Of a stretch of DNA of 64,000 nt, positions 27,464 through 36,022 are shown in pieces. The number at the start of each line of letters is the position of its first letter. Position 1 is the stretch's first letter. Below the pieces are notes generated by a model. The model saw only the letters and a program-made list of their open reading frames with translations. It searched no databases and was not told the origin of the DNA. Source of the DNA: Herbaspirillum sp. LeCh32-8 (GTDB taxonomy: Bacteria; Pseudomonadota; Gammaproteobacteria; Burkholderiales; Burkholderiaceae_D); contig NZ_JAGIPZ010000003.1 in the NCBI RefSeq assembly GCF_017814915.1, positions 186,001-250,000 on the forward strand, read 5' to 3'. Made by a program: the position numbers and the translations under genes.

Positions 27464-28921
27464 ATGAATACCCTCTCCTCCACCCGCGGCATCCGCAAGG
27501 CCGGCCTGCCGGCGCTGAGTTCCCTGCTCGGCGCAATGCTGCTTTGCGCGTGCACTACCGGGCCTGATTACCGGCAGCCTGCCTACCAGGATGCGCCGCT
27601 GCACAACGTCGCCTTGCTGCAACAACGGACAGCGCAAACGCCCATGCCGGCGCTGGATCACTGGTGGGACGGCTTCGGCGATCCGGTGCTGAGCGGGATC
27701 ATGCAGCGCGTGCTGGCGCAGAACCTGGACCTGGCGGCGGCGCTGGCGCGGGTCGAGCAGGCGCGCGCCACGGCGCAGATCGCCGGCGCGCGCCGACTGC
27801 CGGAGGGCGATCTGAACGGCCAGGCAGCCCGGGCGCGACAGTCGCTGCAAAGCCCGCTGGGCGAGATCGCCCGCAACATCCCGGGTTATCAACGCACGCA
27901 AAACCTGTTCGATCTTGATGCCGGCGCCAGCTGGGAGCTGGATCTGGCCGGCGCCTTGAAGCGCGGCGCGCAGGCCGCCGACGCCGAGCTGCAGGCGGCC
28001 GAGGCGCAACAGGTCGGCGTGCGGGTGTCGGTGGCGGCGGAGGCGGCGGACGCCTACTTCCGCATCCGCGGCGCGCAGGCGCGCATTGCCCTGGCCGAAC
28101 ATCAGGTGCAGGCGGCGTCCGAGCTGGGCCGCATCGTGCGCCTGCGCCTGAAGGATGGCCTGGCCAGCGTGGCCGAAACCGCCCAGGCCGATGCGCGGCT
28201 GGCGCAGTCGCGCGCCGTCCTGCCGCCGCTGCGTACCGAGCTGGAACGCCAGCTGAACCGGCTCGACGTACTGATGGGCGCGGCCCCCGGCACCTACGCG
28301 CAACAGCTGGCGCAGCAGGCCGACGCCAGTCGCGTGCCGGCCATCAGCGTGTCAACCAGCAGCGTGGAGCTGATGCGCCGCCGGCCCGACGTGGTCGCCG
28401 CCGAACGTCGCCTCGCGGCCTCCAGCGAACGCATCGGCCAGGCCATGGCGGCGTGGTATCCGGATCTGTCGTTGTCGGCGCTGGTGGGATTCCAGAGTCT
28501 GGGCGCGGCCGGCCTGCTCACGGCCAACAGCTTGCAAGCGCAAGGCGGACTGGGGCTGCGCTGGCGCCTGTTCGACTTCGGCCGCATCGACGCCGAGATA
28601 GCGCGCGCCAAGGGCGCCAATGCGGAGGCGCTGGCCCAATATCGCAAGAGCATGCTGAGCGCTGCCGAGGATGTGGAAAACGCCATCATGGCGCTGGTGC
28701 AACTGGAACAGCAAGCGCGCGAACTGGCGGCGCAGGTCGATGCCCAGCAGACCGCGCGCGGCAACGCCGAAGAAGCCTACAAGGGCGGCGTACTAAGCCT
28801 GGCCGAGGTGCTGACCGAAGACCGCCTGCTGCTGTCGGCGCAGGATGAGCTGGCCCAGGTGCACGCCGACAACGCGCGCGCGGCGGTATCGGTGTTCCGG
28901 GCGTTGGGTGGGGGGTGGTGA
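27464..28921 (+). CDS. NodT-family outer-membrane efflux lipoprotein (EmrAB partner)
   Basis: This 485-residue protein has a lipoprotein signal (SLLGAMLLCAC, Cys30 likely lipidated), the TTGPDYRQP motif just after it, and two outer-membrane efflux repeats (about residues 70-255 and 280-480). The ending VFRALGGGW is typical of the NodT group. It is divergent from emrAB across a 178-bp region with a shared operator, so channel and pump are probably co-regulated although on opposite strands. Substrates of the assembled pump are unknown. Confidence 0.92.
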   Translation: MNTLSSTRGIRKAGLPALSSLLGAMLLCACTTGPDYRQPAYQDAPLHNVALLQQRTAQTPMPALDHWWDGFGDPVLSGIMQRVLAQNLDLAAALARVEQARATAQIAGARRLPEGDLNGQAARARQSLQSPLGEIARNIPGYQRTQNLFDLDAGASWELDLAGALKRGAQAADAELQAAEAQQVGVRVSVAAEAADAYFRIRGAQARIALAEHQVQAASELGRIVRLRLKDGLASVAETAQADARLAQSRAVLPPLRTELERQLNRLDVLMGAAPGTYAQQLAQQADASRVPAISVSTSSVELMRRRPDVVAAERRLAASSERIGQAMAAWYPDLSLSALVGFQSLGAAGLLTANSLQAQGGLGLRWRLFDFGRIDAEIARAKGANAEALAQYRKSMLSAAEDVENAIMALVQLEQQARELAAQVDAQQTARGNAEEAYKGGVLSLAEVLTEDRLLLSAQDELAQVHADNARAAVSVFRALGGGW

Positions 28922-28957
28922 TCGACGGGGTTGGGAAGAATCTCTTCTCCATTTCCC

Positions 28958-29142
28958 TCATCCCGGCGAAGGCCGGGATCCAGCGTCTTTCGTCGCACTT
29001 GGCGAGGTGGCGGAGATGCACGGCAAAAAGACGCTGGGCTCCTGCTTTCGCAGGAACGACAGTTAAGGAATAGCTTCGAACAGCTGCGGGTTCAAGTTGC
29101 CTCCTCCTTGTCGTTCCTGCGAAAGCAGGAACCCAGTGACGT
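28958..29142. repeat. REP/BIME-like repeats at a convergent junction
   Basis: Three copies lie at 28958-28987 (CCCGGCGAAGGCCGGG type), 29031-29065 and 29110-29142 (TTCCTGCGAAAGCAGGAA type). The last two form an inverted pair around a spacer (CGAAC...CTGCGG...CCTCCTCCTTGTCGT) that is related to the spacers of the 1.2-kb and 40.1-kb clusters. The region lies between the ends of the NodT gene and the ketopantoate-reductase-like gene. Confidence 0.8.
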
Positions 29143-29175
29143 GCGCCGCGCCTCATTGGCCGTGGCGCAGGCCGA

Positions 29176-30108
29176 TTACCCCAGCATGCGCGCGCGCTGC
29201 GCCTCATACGATTTCAGGTGCAGGTAGGCCAGCTGCAGCAGCGTGGTCTTGGCGCCCTTGGCGTCGCCGCGACGGATCAGGTCGCCGACCACGTGGTCGG
29301 CCTCGACGCGGGCGTTGGCGCTGATGTCGCGGAACATCGAGGCGGTCAGCGTCGAGCCGTGCTCGGACAGCACGCCGCGTGTGCGGTTGTAGAAGGTCTC
29401 GCCCGGCTTGTAGCCCTGCAGCTCGGCGATGCCGGCGCATTCAGCCAGCACGCCTTCCAGGAATTGCGGACCGCCCGGTCCCTGCAGGATGTCGCCGATG
29501 GCGGCGCGCATCATCGAGGTGGCGCTCGCCAGCGTGGCCAGCATGGTCCATTTTTCCCACATCGATTGCAGGATGTTTTCGCTCAGGGTGACGTCGAAGC
29601 CGGCGCCGGACAGCGCTTCATGGATCTGGCGCGCACGTGCGGAAACACCGCCGGCGCACTCGCCGAAGGTCAGGCCGTGCACCGTGCCGAGATGGCGGAT
29701 CACGCCGTCGGCGTCCATCGTGCTGGCCACCACGCACTGCCCGCCCAGGACGCGGTTGGCGCCGAAGCGTTGCTCCAGGATGTCGAGGTGTTGCATGCCG
29801 TTCAGCAGCGGCAGGATCACGGCGTCGCCGCCGATGGCCGGGGCTACCGAGGTGATCGCGTCGTCGAGGTCATAGGCCTTGCAGCTGAGGATGACCAGGT
29901 CGTACTTGGGTTGCAGCTCGCTGCTGCCGACCAGCTGCAGGTCATGCAGGGTGAGGTCGCCGGCCGGGCTCTTCACGCGCAGGCCGTGCTCGCGCAGCAG
30001 CGCGGCGCGCTTGTCGCGCACCAGGAAGGTGACGTCGCGACCGGCCTGCTGCAGACGCGCGCCGAAATATCCGCCGACTGCGCCGGCGCCTACGATCAGT
30101 ATCTTCAT
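29176..30108 (-). CDS. Ketopantoate reductase (2-dehydropantoate 2-reductase) family protein
   Basis: This 310-residue protein has an N-terminal NADP-binding Rossmann domain (MKILIVGAGAVGGYFGARL) and a helical C-terminal domain containing WEKWTMLATLASATSMMRA, where the Lys of the ApbA/PanE active site lies. The family reduces ketopantoate to pantoate for coenzyme A synthesis, but many paralogues act on other 2-oxo acids, and nothing nearby points to pantothenate. The ATG is chosen for its perfect AAGGAG site. It is probably monocistronic; the upstream gene (HxlR) ends 60 nt before its start. Confidence 0.88.
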   Translation of the reverse strand: MKILIVGAGAVGGYFGARLQQAGRDVTFLVRDKRAALLREHGLRVKSPAGDLTLHDLQLVGSSELQPKYDLVILSCKAYDLDDAITSVAPAIGGDAVILPLLNGMQHLDILEQRFGANRVLGGQCVVASTMDADGVIRHLGTVHGLTFGECAGGVSARARQIHEALSGAGFDVTLSENILQSMWEKWTMLATLASATSMMRAAIGDILQGPGGPQFLEGVLAECAGIAELQGYKPGETFYNRTRGVLSEHGSTLTASMFRDISANARVEADHVVGDLIRRGDAKGAKTTLLQLAYLHLKSYEAQRARMLG

Positions 30109-30167
30109 GTTGTTCTCCTTATGGATGCGCACCGCCCTTGGCGTGGGCGTGGCTGCGTGCGGAGAAC

Positions 30168-30590
30168 CTATTGTGCCCGCTTTGCGGCTTTCTTACCGGC
30201 GTCGGCGCAGGCGGCGGCTTGCTGATGCTCTTCGGCCAGGACCTGCGCGGCGCCGAAATGCTGCTCGCCCCAGGCGCGCAGCGCGGCGATCACCGGGCGC
30301 AAGGCGCGGCCGGAATCGGTCAACAGGTATTCGTCACGCGGCGGGTGCTGGTGATAGCGACGACGCTCCATGATGCCGGCCTCCACCAGCGCCTGCAGGC
30401 GCTTGGCGAGGATGGCCGGGGAGATGTCGAGACTGCGGCGGAACTGGTCGAAGCGCGTCTTGCCGGCGAAGGCGTCGCGCACGATCAGCACCGTCCACCA
30501 TTCGCCGATCAGGTGCAGCGTGTGCGCCACCGGGCAATCCTGCAGCGACGCACCCTGGGCGCGTCGCGCACCGGACTCGTCAGCCGGCAT
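30168..30590 (-). CDS. HxlR-family transcriptional regulator
   Basis: This 140-residue MarR-like winged-helix regulator shows the HxlR hallmark near its N-terminus: CPVAHTLHLIGEWWTVLIVRD, then FDQFRRSLDISPAILAKRL and the wing DEYLLTDSGRALRPVI. A C-terminal Ala/Lys tail follows. It starts inside the end of the SDR gene (11-nt overlap), so it is co-expressed with it. The operator-like half-sites before that operon (31443-31483), repeated at emrAB, suggest it controls its own operon and possibly the efflux genes. The single Cys in the DCPVAH context resembles redox-sensing HxlR proteins, but this is only a possibility. Confidence 0.93.
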   Translation of the reverse strand: MPADESGARRAQGASLQDCPVAHTLHLIGEWWTVLIVRDAFAGKTRFDQFRRSLDISPAILAKRLQALVEAGIMERRRYHQHPPRDEYLLTDSGRALRPVIAALRAWGEQHFGAAQVLAEEHQQAAACADAGKKAAKRAQ

Positions 30591-31386
30591 GGGTCAGGTA
30601 GCGCTGCGCCGGATGGTTGCGCGAAAGATTCGGGCCGAGCGCGTGGCGCGCCGCGGTCAATGCGTTCCAGTCAGCCACGTCCGGCAGCGACGGGATGGTC
30701 ACGCCCTCGCCCATGTCCAGCCCGGCCAGCGCGGCGTCGACCATGTCGTCGACTTCCATCAGCATCTCCGGGGGCAGCTGCGCGATGCTGCCGCCGGAGC
30801 GCTCCCAGATCTCGGTGCGGGTGGCGCCCGGCAACACGGCCTGCACGCGCACGCCCAAGGGGCCGAGCTCGGCCTGCATCGACTGCGACAGGTTCAGCAC
30901 ATAGGCCTTGGTGCCGCTGTAGGTGCCGTTGAACATTTCCGGCGCCAGCGCCAGCACCGAGGCGACGTTGATGATGTCGCCGCTGCCGCGCTTGCCGAAG
31001 GTGGCGGCGGCGGCCGCGGCCAGGCGCGTGACCGAGATCACGTTGAGCTGGATCATGGTTTCGTAGCGGTCGATGTCGGCGTCGATCAGCTTGCCCTGCA
31101 CCGCCATGCCGGCGTTGTTGACCAGCACGGTAATGGTGTCGTCGGCGCGCAGGCGCTGCTCCACGCGCAGCAGCTCGTACTTGCTGGTGAGGTCGGCCGG
31201 GAACACTTCCACCTGCACGCCGTATTGGCTGCGGATGCCGGCAGCCACCTGCTCCAGGCGGGCGGCGTCGCGCGCCACCAGTACCAGGTCGTGTCCGCGC
31301 GCGGCCAGGCGATCTGCATACGTGGCGCCGATGCCGGTGGAGGCGCCGGTGATCAGGGCACGGCCCTTGGTTGCTTTGCTGTTCAT
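30580..31386 (-). CDS. SDR-family NAD(P)-dependent oxidoreductase
   Basis: This 268-residue classical short-chain dehydrogenase has the cofactor site TGASTGIG, NNAG, a catalytic Ser in INVASVLALAP and YSGTKAY for the Tyr-Lys pair. The extended C-terminus with TRTEIWERSG is typical of the DltE/short-chain dehydrogenase group of unknown substrate. An AAGGA site precedes the ATG. It is the first gene of an operon with the HxlR regulator. Upstream lies an imperfect 19-bp inverted repeat that may be the HxlR operator. Confidence 0.92.
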   Translation of the reverse strand: MNSKATKGRALITGASTGIGATYADRLAARGHDLVLVARDAARLEQVAAGIRSQYGVQVEVFPADLTSKYELLRVEQRLRADDTITVLVNNAGMAVQGKLIDADIDRYETMIQLNVISVTRLAAAAAATFGKRGSGDIINVASVLALAPEMFNGTYSGTKAYVLNLSQSMQAELGPLGVRVQAVLPGATRTEIWERSGGSIAQLPPEMLMEVDDMVDAALAGLDMGEGVTIPSLPDVADWNALTAARHALGPNLSRNHPAQRYLTHAG

Positions 31387-31442
31387 TGCTGTTCCTTCTG
31401 TGCGTTGATGTTGCGTGGAGGAATGACGCCGGTGTACGGCTC

Positions 31443-31483
31443 GTCACTTTCATAAAGATAGTAACTAGCATTATAGAAGTAAC
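31443..31483. promoter_or_regulatory. Inverted 19-bp half-sites upstream of the SDR-HxlR operon
   Basis: GTCACTTTCATAAAGATAG (31443-31461) and, on the other strand, GTTACTTCTATAATGCTAG (31465-31483) form an inverted repeat with a 3-bp centre (14 of 19 matches). The half-site also occurs twice at emrAB/NodT. It lies about 60-100 bp before the SDR start and is the likely binding site of the operon's HxlR regulator. Confidence 0.5.
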
Positions 31484-31570
31484 CAAGCGGCTGTCAAGCG
31501 CCGCAAAGGGTCGCGATGGCCGTTGTGGCGTGAATGCACGCAGATGGCTGGCGGCAGACGGCGCGCGCAA

Positions 31571-31604
31571 ATGAAAAAGGGCCGCACCAGACGGTGCGGC
31601 CCTT
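31571..31604 (-). terminator. Terminator after the TetR regulator gene
   Basis: The stem AAGGGCCGCACC / GGTGCGGCCCTT with an AGAC loop is followed, on the minus strand, by a T-run. It lies 30 nt after the stop codon of the TetR gene. Confidence 0.85.
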
Positions 31605-31632
31605 GGCCATTCATGGGAAGTCCGGAGCTACG

Positions 31633-32193
31633 CTAAGGCGCCAGCAGCATGTCCGGAATGCCGCGCACCACGCGTGCGAAGACGGCGGTGCTGCCCTGGG
31701 CGCGCGATACCACCAGCGCGCCGTGCATCATCACCAGCCCATCCTCGGCGCGGCGCGCGGCTTCGGCGGCGCTAAAGCCGGCGTCTTCCAGCACGGCGGC
31801 GATCAGCTTGATGGTGTTGCCAATGTTCTGCTTGAACTGTTGCTGGAAATAACCGGCCGCCTCGCCGATGGTGAACAGGTCGGTCAGGCAGGGCAACGTG
31901 CCCTTGGCGTAGAAGTCGCTCATGGCGGCGAAGTAGCGCTTGAGGCGCTTTTCAGGCTCGGCGTCGGAAGTGAGCAGGGGAATGATTTTCTCGCGCATCC
32001 AGTGCCCGACCACCTCCATTGCGGCCCGCCCCATATCGACCTTGCCGTTCGGGAAATAGTGATAGAGGCTGGACTTGCCCAGGCCGGTGGCGGCCGACAG
32101 CGTGGACAGGCTGGCGCCCTCGTAGCCGGAGCGACGAAATTCGGCGAGCAGGATTTGCGCGACTTCTTCACGCGAGAGACTGGGTGCGGGCAT
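31633..32193 (-). CDS. TetR/AcrR-family transcriptional repressor
   Basis: This 186-residue protein has an N-terminal HTH (about residues 10-55: SREEVAQILLAEFRRSGYEG, LSAATGLGKSSLYHYFPNGK) and an all-helical ligand/dimer domain. The start MPAPSLSREE is preferred; a GTG-like extension 19 codons upstream would add a non-conserved stretch. It is divergent from the GST/oxidase operon. A palindrome ACCGA-TCGT-TCGGT overlaps that operon's -10 region, which fits direct repression and induction by an electrophile or similar ligand (inference). Confidence 0.93.
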   Translation of the reverse strand: MPAPSLSREEVAQILLAEFRRSGYEGASLSTLSAATGLGKSSLYHYFPNGKVDMGRAAMEVVGHWMREKIIPLLTSDAEPEKRLKRYFAAMSDFYAKGTLPCLTDLFTIGEAAGYFQQQFKQNIGNTIKLIAAVLEDAGFSAAEAARRAEDGLVMMHGALVVSRAQGSTAVFARVVRGIPDMLLAP

Positions 32194-32393
32194 GGCGTTT
32201 TCTGTCTTTTCTGAAAGCTCCGGAACGGTGCGCGAGGCGCCGTGCGGCAATGTCGGCGCGGCTTTCGGCTGCGTTGGATTTCCCTGCAGGTGCAGGCGGA
32301 GCGCAGGATTTCAAGCGATTATAAGACCGCTTCGCTTCACGTGACGGGCTGCTTCCCGCGCGCCGGGATAAAAAATATTTTGCGCAACACCGG

Positions 32394-32440
32394 TTGACAC
32401 ACCCGTGCGCTACGATCTATTGTACCGATCGTTCGGTTCA
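32394..32440 (+). promoter_or_regulatory. Promoter and TetR operator of the GST/oxidase operon
   Basis: TTGACA (32394-32399), 18 nt, then TATTGT (32418-32423) form a sigma-70 promoter. A palindrome ACCGA-TCGT-TCGGT (32424-32437) begins right after the -10 box, as in classic TetR-family repression. The leader to the GST start is about 80 nt. The remaining 200 bp back to the TetR start hold nothing else I can name. Confidence 0.65.
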
Positions 32441-32508
32441 AATTGTATCACATCGGCCGCACCGGCAGGTTCGTGCCTGCCCCACCTCAACACCCACCGG
32501 GAGAAAAC

Positions 32509-33138
32509 ATGTCAACGCAACAAGCCATCCGTCTCTACAGCTTCCCTTTGTCCGGCCACGTGCACCGCGTGAAGCTGCTGCTGTCCATGCTGGAACTGCC
32601 GCACGAAGTGATCGACGTCAACCTTGCCGGCGGCGAGCACAAAGGCGCCGAGTTCCTGAAGATGAATCCGCGCGGACAGATCCCGGTGATCGTGGACGGC
32701 GACGTCACGCTGTACGACTCGACCGCGATCCTGGTCTATCTCGCCAAGCGCTATGGCGGCGAACAATGGCTGCCCTCCGATCCGCTGGGTGCGGCGCATG
32801 TGCAGCAATTCCTGTCGTTGGCGGCCGGCGAGATCTTCGAGGGACCGAACCGCGTGCGCCTGGTGAAGCTGCTCAAGCGCGACCTCGACTACGCGCTGGC
32901 GCTGCAGAAGACACAATCGGTGCTGTCGCTGCTGGACCAGCACCTGGCCGGCCGCGCCTTCCTGGCCGCCGACCACGCCACCATCGCCGACCTGGCCTGC
33001 TACGCCTATGTGGCCCATGTGCCGGAAGGCGGCGTCGACCTCGCGCCTTATGCCAACGTGCGTAGCTGGATCGCCCGCGTGGAGCAGCTGCCGCGCTTTG
33101 TGCCGATGCAGGCCTCGCCGCACGCCCTGGCGGCCTGA
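32509..33138 (+). CDS. Glutathione S-transferase family protein
   Basis: This 209-residue protein has an N-terminal thioredoxin-like domain (residues 1-80: LYSFPLSGHVHRVKLLLSML, cis-Pro in GQIPVIVD, then DSTAILVYLAKRYG) and an all-helical C-terminal domain with DHATIADLACYAYV. The active-site Ser of the SGHVHR segment suits theta/beta-like GSTs that conjugate glutathione to electrophiles. The ATG has a GGGAG site. It is first in an operon with the flavin oxidase gene, under a TetR-type operator, which suggests detoxification of an inducing compound. Confidence 0.93.
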   Translation: MSTQQAIRLYSFPLSGHVHRVKLLLSMLELPHEVIDVNLAGGEHKGAEFLKMNPRGQIPVIVDGDVTLYDSTAILVYLAKRYGGEQWLPSDPLGAAHVQQFLSLAAGEIFEGPNRVRLVKLLKRDLDYALALQKTQSVLSLLDQHLAGRAFLAADHATIADLACYAYVAHVPEGGVDLAPYANVRSWIARVEQLPRFVPMQASPHALAA

Positions 33139-33182
33139 GCCCGCACCGGGCCCACCCAAATCACCGCAACATGGAGATCGCC

Positions 33183-34184
33183 ATGCCATCCCTTCCGTCC
33201 CTGCCCGCACCTGCGCCGGACATGCCGCACCAGGCCTTCCACCGGGGCGAGCTGCATGCGCAGCAGCGCGCCGGCATGCTGGAAAAGATGGCGGCGATCG
33301 GCCCGCGCGTGATCCGCGACTTCATGCCGGACCAGCATCGCGACTTTTTCCAGCAGTTGCCGTTCCTGGTGGTCGGCTCGGTCGATGCCTCGGGCCAGCC
33401 CTGGGCATCGATCATCAGCGGCGCGCCGGGCTTCATCCAGTCGCCCGACATGCACTCGCTGCAGGTGCGCGGCCTGCACCTTGCCGCGCAGGACCCGCTG
33501 GCCGCGAACCTGCATTCGGGGGCCAAGCTGGGCCTGCTCGGACTGGAGCCGCATACGCGCCGCCGCAATCGCGCCAACGGCGTGGTGCAGGCGCTGCAAC
33601 AGGGCGGGCTGGATATCGCCATCGAGCAAAGCTTCGGAAACTGCCCGAAATACATTCAGGCCAGAAAGCCCGAGCTGCAGGACATTGCCGCCCTGCCCGC
33701 TGCCACAGTTACCGACAGCGCCGCGCTGACGCCGGCGATGACGGAGATGATCCGCCGCGCCGACACCTTCTTCATCGCCACCGCGCTGGCGGGTGACGAT
33801 GCAGAGGCGCATGGCGACGGACATCGCCATGGCGCCGACGTCTCGCATCGCGGCGGCAAACCCGGCTTCGTGCGTGTCGACGGCGATCGCACGCTGACGG
33901 TGCCCGACTTCATCGGCAACTCCTTCTTCAACACCATCGGCAACCTGCTGGTGCAGCCGCGCGCCGGCTTGCTGTTCGCCGACTTCGACAGCAGCGCGCT
34001 GCTGTATCTGGCGATGACGGCCGAGGTGATCTGGGAGGGAGCGGAGGTGGAGGCGTTCGCCGGCGCGCAGCGGCTGATGCGCTTCACCGTGCAATCGGCG
34101 CGCCTGCTGGAAAATGCGTTGCCGCTGCGCTGGGGTGAGGCGGCGCTGTCGCCGTTCCTGGAGCCGACCGGCGCGTGGAATTGA
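33183..34184 (+). CDS. Pyridoxamine 5'-phosphate oxidase-like (split-barrel flavin) protein
   Basis: This 333-residue protein contains a flavin-binding split-barrel domain, apparently duplicated: QQLPFLVVGSVDASGQPWAS near residue 60, and in the C-terminal half DVSHRGGKPGFVRVDGD plus DFIGNSFFNTIGNLLVQPRA with a conserved FNTLGN-type motif. This arrangement is common to FMN-dependent proteins encoded beside GST or efflux genes; a true PNPOx role is unlikely. Start: of two in-frame ATGs, the second is preferred because the first codons (ATGGAG) supply its ribosome-binding site. It is the second gene of the TetR-regulated operon. Confidence 0.86.
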   Translation: MPSLPSLPAPAPDMPHQAFHRGELHAQQRAGMLEKMAAIGPRVIRDFMPDQHRDFFQQLPFLVVGSVDASGQPWASIISGAPGFIQSPDMHSLQVRGLHLAAQDPLAANLHSGAKLGLLGLEPHTRRRNRANGVVQALQQGGLDIAIEQSFGNCPKYIQARKPELQDIAALPAATVTDSAALTPAMTEMIRRADTFFIATALAGDDAEAHGDGHRHGADVSHRGGKPGFVRVDGDRTLTVPDFIGNSFFNTIGNLLVQPRAGLLFADFDSSALLYLAMTAEVIWEGAEVEAFAGAQRLMRFTVQSARLLENALPLRWGEAALSPFLEPTGAWN

Positions 34185-34244
34185 GGTCAGGTGTTGTGAC
34201 GGGTTCGTTGCCATGCTTCGTTCAGCGAGCGTCGCGGCACGACA

Positions 34245-34360
34245 AACGACACTGGGTCCTGACCTGCGTCAGGACGACAAGGAAGAGAGAGTTTGAACCT
34301 TGGGTGGTTGAAATTTCCCCCGTCCTGTCGTCCCGGCGAAGGCCGGGACCCAGCGTCGTT
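34245..34360. repeat. REP/BIME-like inverted pair at a convergent junction
   Basis: Two units, 34245-34279 (stem GTCCTGACCTGCGTCAGGAC) and 34327-34360 (CCCGGCGAAGGCCGGG), face each other around a spacer carrying TTGAACCT...GGTG...TCCTGTCGT, related to the spacers in other clusters. They lie between the convergent ends of the flavin oxidase gene and scoB. Confidence 0.8.
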
Positions 34361-34384
34361 GAATGCATCTTCTGCACAAAGAAA

Positions 34385-34418
34385 ATAGAAAAAGGGCGCT
34401 GATCCCTCAGCGCCCTTT
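34385..34418 (-). terminator. Terminator after scoAB
   Basis: The stem AAAGGGCGCTGA / TCAGCGCCCTTT with a four-base loop is followed on the minus strand by TTTTTC. It lies about 60 nt after the scoB stop codon. Confidence 0.8.
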
Positions 34419-34476
34419 CTCCAGCGACTCCACACACTGCACCGCGGAGCCGGATCCTCAAACCACTTGCCTGAAC

Positions 34477-35127
34477 TTACACCGCGCTCACATCCAGCGC
34501 CGCTTCAGTCTTCTCGATCACTTCTTCCTTGGTCACGCCGGTCGCCAGCTCGATCAGCTTCAGGCCGTTCGGGGTGACGTCGATCACGCCGAGGTCGGTG
34601 ATGATGCGGTTGACCACGCCCACGCCGGTCAGCGGCAGGTTGCACTCCTTCAGGATCTTCTTGGAGGTGGAGCCGTCCTTGGCCTTGGCCACGTGCTCCA
34701 TCAGCACCACCACGCGGCCGACGCCGGCCACCAGGTCCATCGCGCCGCCCATGCCCTTGACCATCTTGCCGGGGATCATCCAGTTGGCCAGGTCGCCGCG
34801 ACCCGACACTTGCATCGCGCCGAGGATGGCGATGTTGATCTTGCCGCCGCGGATCATGCCGAAGGAATCGGCCGAGCTGAAGAAGGACGAGCCGGGGATG
34901 GTGGTGACGGTCTGCTTGCCGGCGTTGATCAGGTCGGGGTCAACCTTGTCTTCGGTCGGGAACGGGCCGATGCCCAGGAGGCCGTTTTCGGACTGCAGCC
35001 ACACTTCGATGTTGTCGGGAACGTGGTTCGCCACCAGGGTCGGCAAGCCGATGCCGAGGTTGACGTAGAAGCCGTCTTGCAATTCCTTGGCTGCGCGCGC
35101 AGCCATTTCATCTCTGGTCCATGCCAT
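34477..35127 (-). CDS. scoB: 3-oxoacid CoA-transferase subunit B
   Basis: This 216-residue beta subunit of a class I CoA transferase has the catalytic glutamate in the SENG motif (QSENGLLG, Glu47). With ScoA it moves CoA from succinyl-CoA to acetoacetate (or, for PcaIJ relatives, to 3-oxoadipate) in the cytoplasm. The sequence favours the ScoB group, with [20 protein letters not shown] and [20 protein letters not shown], both typical. It lies 12 nt after scoA and ends with a terminator. No other ketone-body or protocatechuate genes are near, so the acceptor is not certain. Confidence 0.93.
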   Translation of the reverse strand: MAWTRDEMAARAAKELQDGFYVNLGIGLPTLVANHVPDNIEVWLQSENGLLGIGPFPTEDKVDPDLINAGKQTVTTIPGSSFFSSADSFGMIRGGKINIAILGAMQVSGRGDLANWMIPGKMVKGMGGAMDLVAGVGRVVVLMEHVAKAKDGSTSKKILKECNLPLTGVGVVNRIITDLGVIDVTPNGLKLIELATGVTKEEVIEKTEAALDVSAV

Positions 35128-35139
35128 TTGTCTGTCTCC

Positions 35140-35835
35140 TTATGCGCGCACGGTGCGTTGTTCGATGCGCTTCTCAGGCGTGGCGTTGACCACGATGCGG
35201 TGCACGAAAATGCCGGCGGTGTGGATCTGGTCCGGATCGAGCTGGCCGACTTCGACCAGTTCTTCCACCTCGACCACGGTGATCTTGCCGGCCATCGCGA
35301 CGTTCGGGTTGAAGTTGCGCGCGGTCTTGTTGAAGACCAGGTTGCCGGCCTTGTCGGCCTTCTGCGCCTTGACCAGCGACACGTCGGCCACCAGCGAACG
35401 CTCCATCACGTACTTGGCGCCATCGAATTCGCGGATCTCCTTGCCTTCGGCCACCAGCGTACCGACGCCGGTCTTGGTGAAGAAGGCCGGGATGCCGGCG
35501 CCGCCGGCGCGCAGCTTTTCCGCCAGCGTGCCTTGCGGGGTGAATTCCAGTTCCAGTTCGCCGGCCAGGTACTGGCGCTCGAACTCCTTGTTCTCGCCGA
35601 CGTAGGACGCGATCATTTTCTTGATCTGGCGGGTGGAGAGCAGCTGGCCCAGGCCGAAGCCGTCGACGCCGGCGTTGTTGGAAATGGCGGTCAGATTCTG
35701 CACGCCCGAATCACGCAGGGCGGCGATCAACGCCTCGGGGATGCCACACAAGCCAAAGCCGCCGACTGCGATGATCTGGCCGTCCTTGACGATGTCTTTC
35801 AACGCGGTGGCCGCGTCTGGATACACTTTATTCAC
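35140..35835 (-). CDS. scoA: 3-oxoacid CoA-transferase subunit A
   Basis: This 231-residue alpha subunit has the CoA-binding glycine-rich loop [16 protein letters not shown] (residues 25-40), SNNAG and [12 protein letters not shown]. The start is a GTG (MNKVYPDA when translated) with an AAGGAG site 5 nt upstream; no in-frame ATG fits. It forms a heterotetramer with ScoB and acts on acetoacetate or a related 3-oxoacid. It is the first gene of the operon and divergent, by about 190 bp, from a LuxR/PAS regulator that may control it. Confidence 0.93.
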   Translation of the reverse strand: MNKVYPDAATALKDIVKDGQIIAVGGFGLCGIPEALIAALRDSGVQNLTAISNNAGVDGFGLGQLLSTRQIKKMIASYVGENKEFERQYLAGELELEFTPQGTLAEKLRAGGAGIPAFFTKTGVGTLVAEGKEIREFDGAKYVMERSLVADVSLVKAQKADKAGNLVFNKTARNFNPNVAMAGKITVVEVEELVEVGQLDPDQIHTAGIFVHRIVVNATPEKRIEQRTVRA

Positions 35836-36022
35836 AAGTCTCCTTTCGGCTCTTTTGTTCCGAGCATAACTGCACTAATGGCATTAAAAAGCGCCAATCA
35901 TCATAGGTCAGCGAAATAGGCCATACAATACGGTAAAAATACCTGGCGCAATGCAGCATACACCGTCCGCTGCGCCGGACGCCGCCAGGTTCGAGGGAAC
36001 CCGCACAGATTCGCAGCACACC

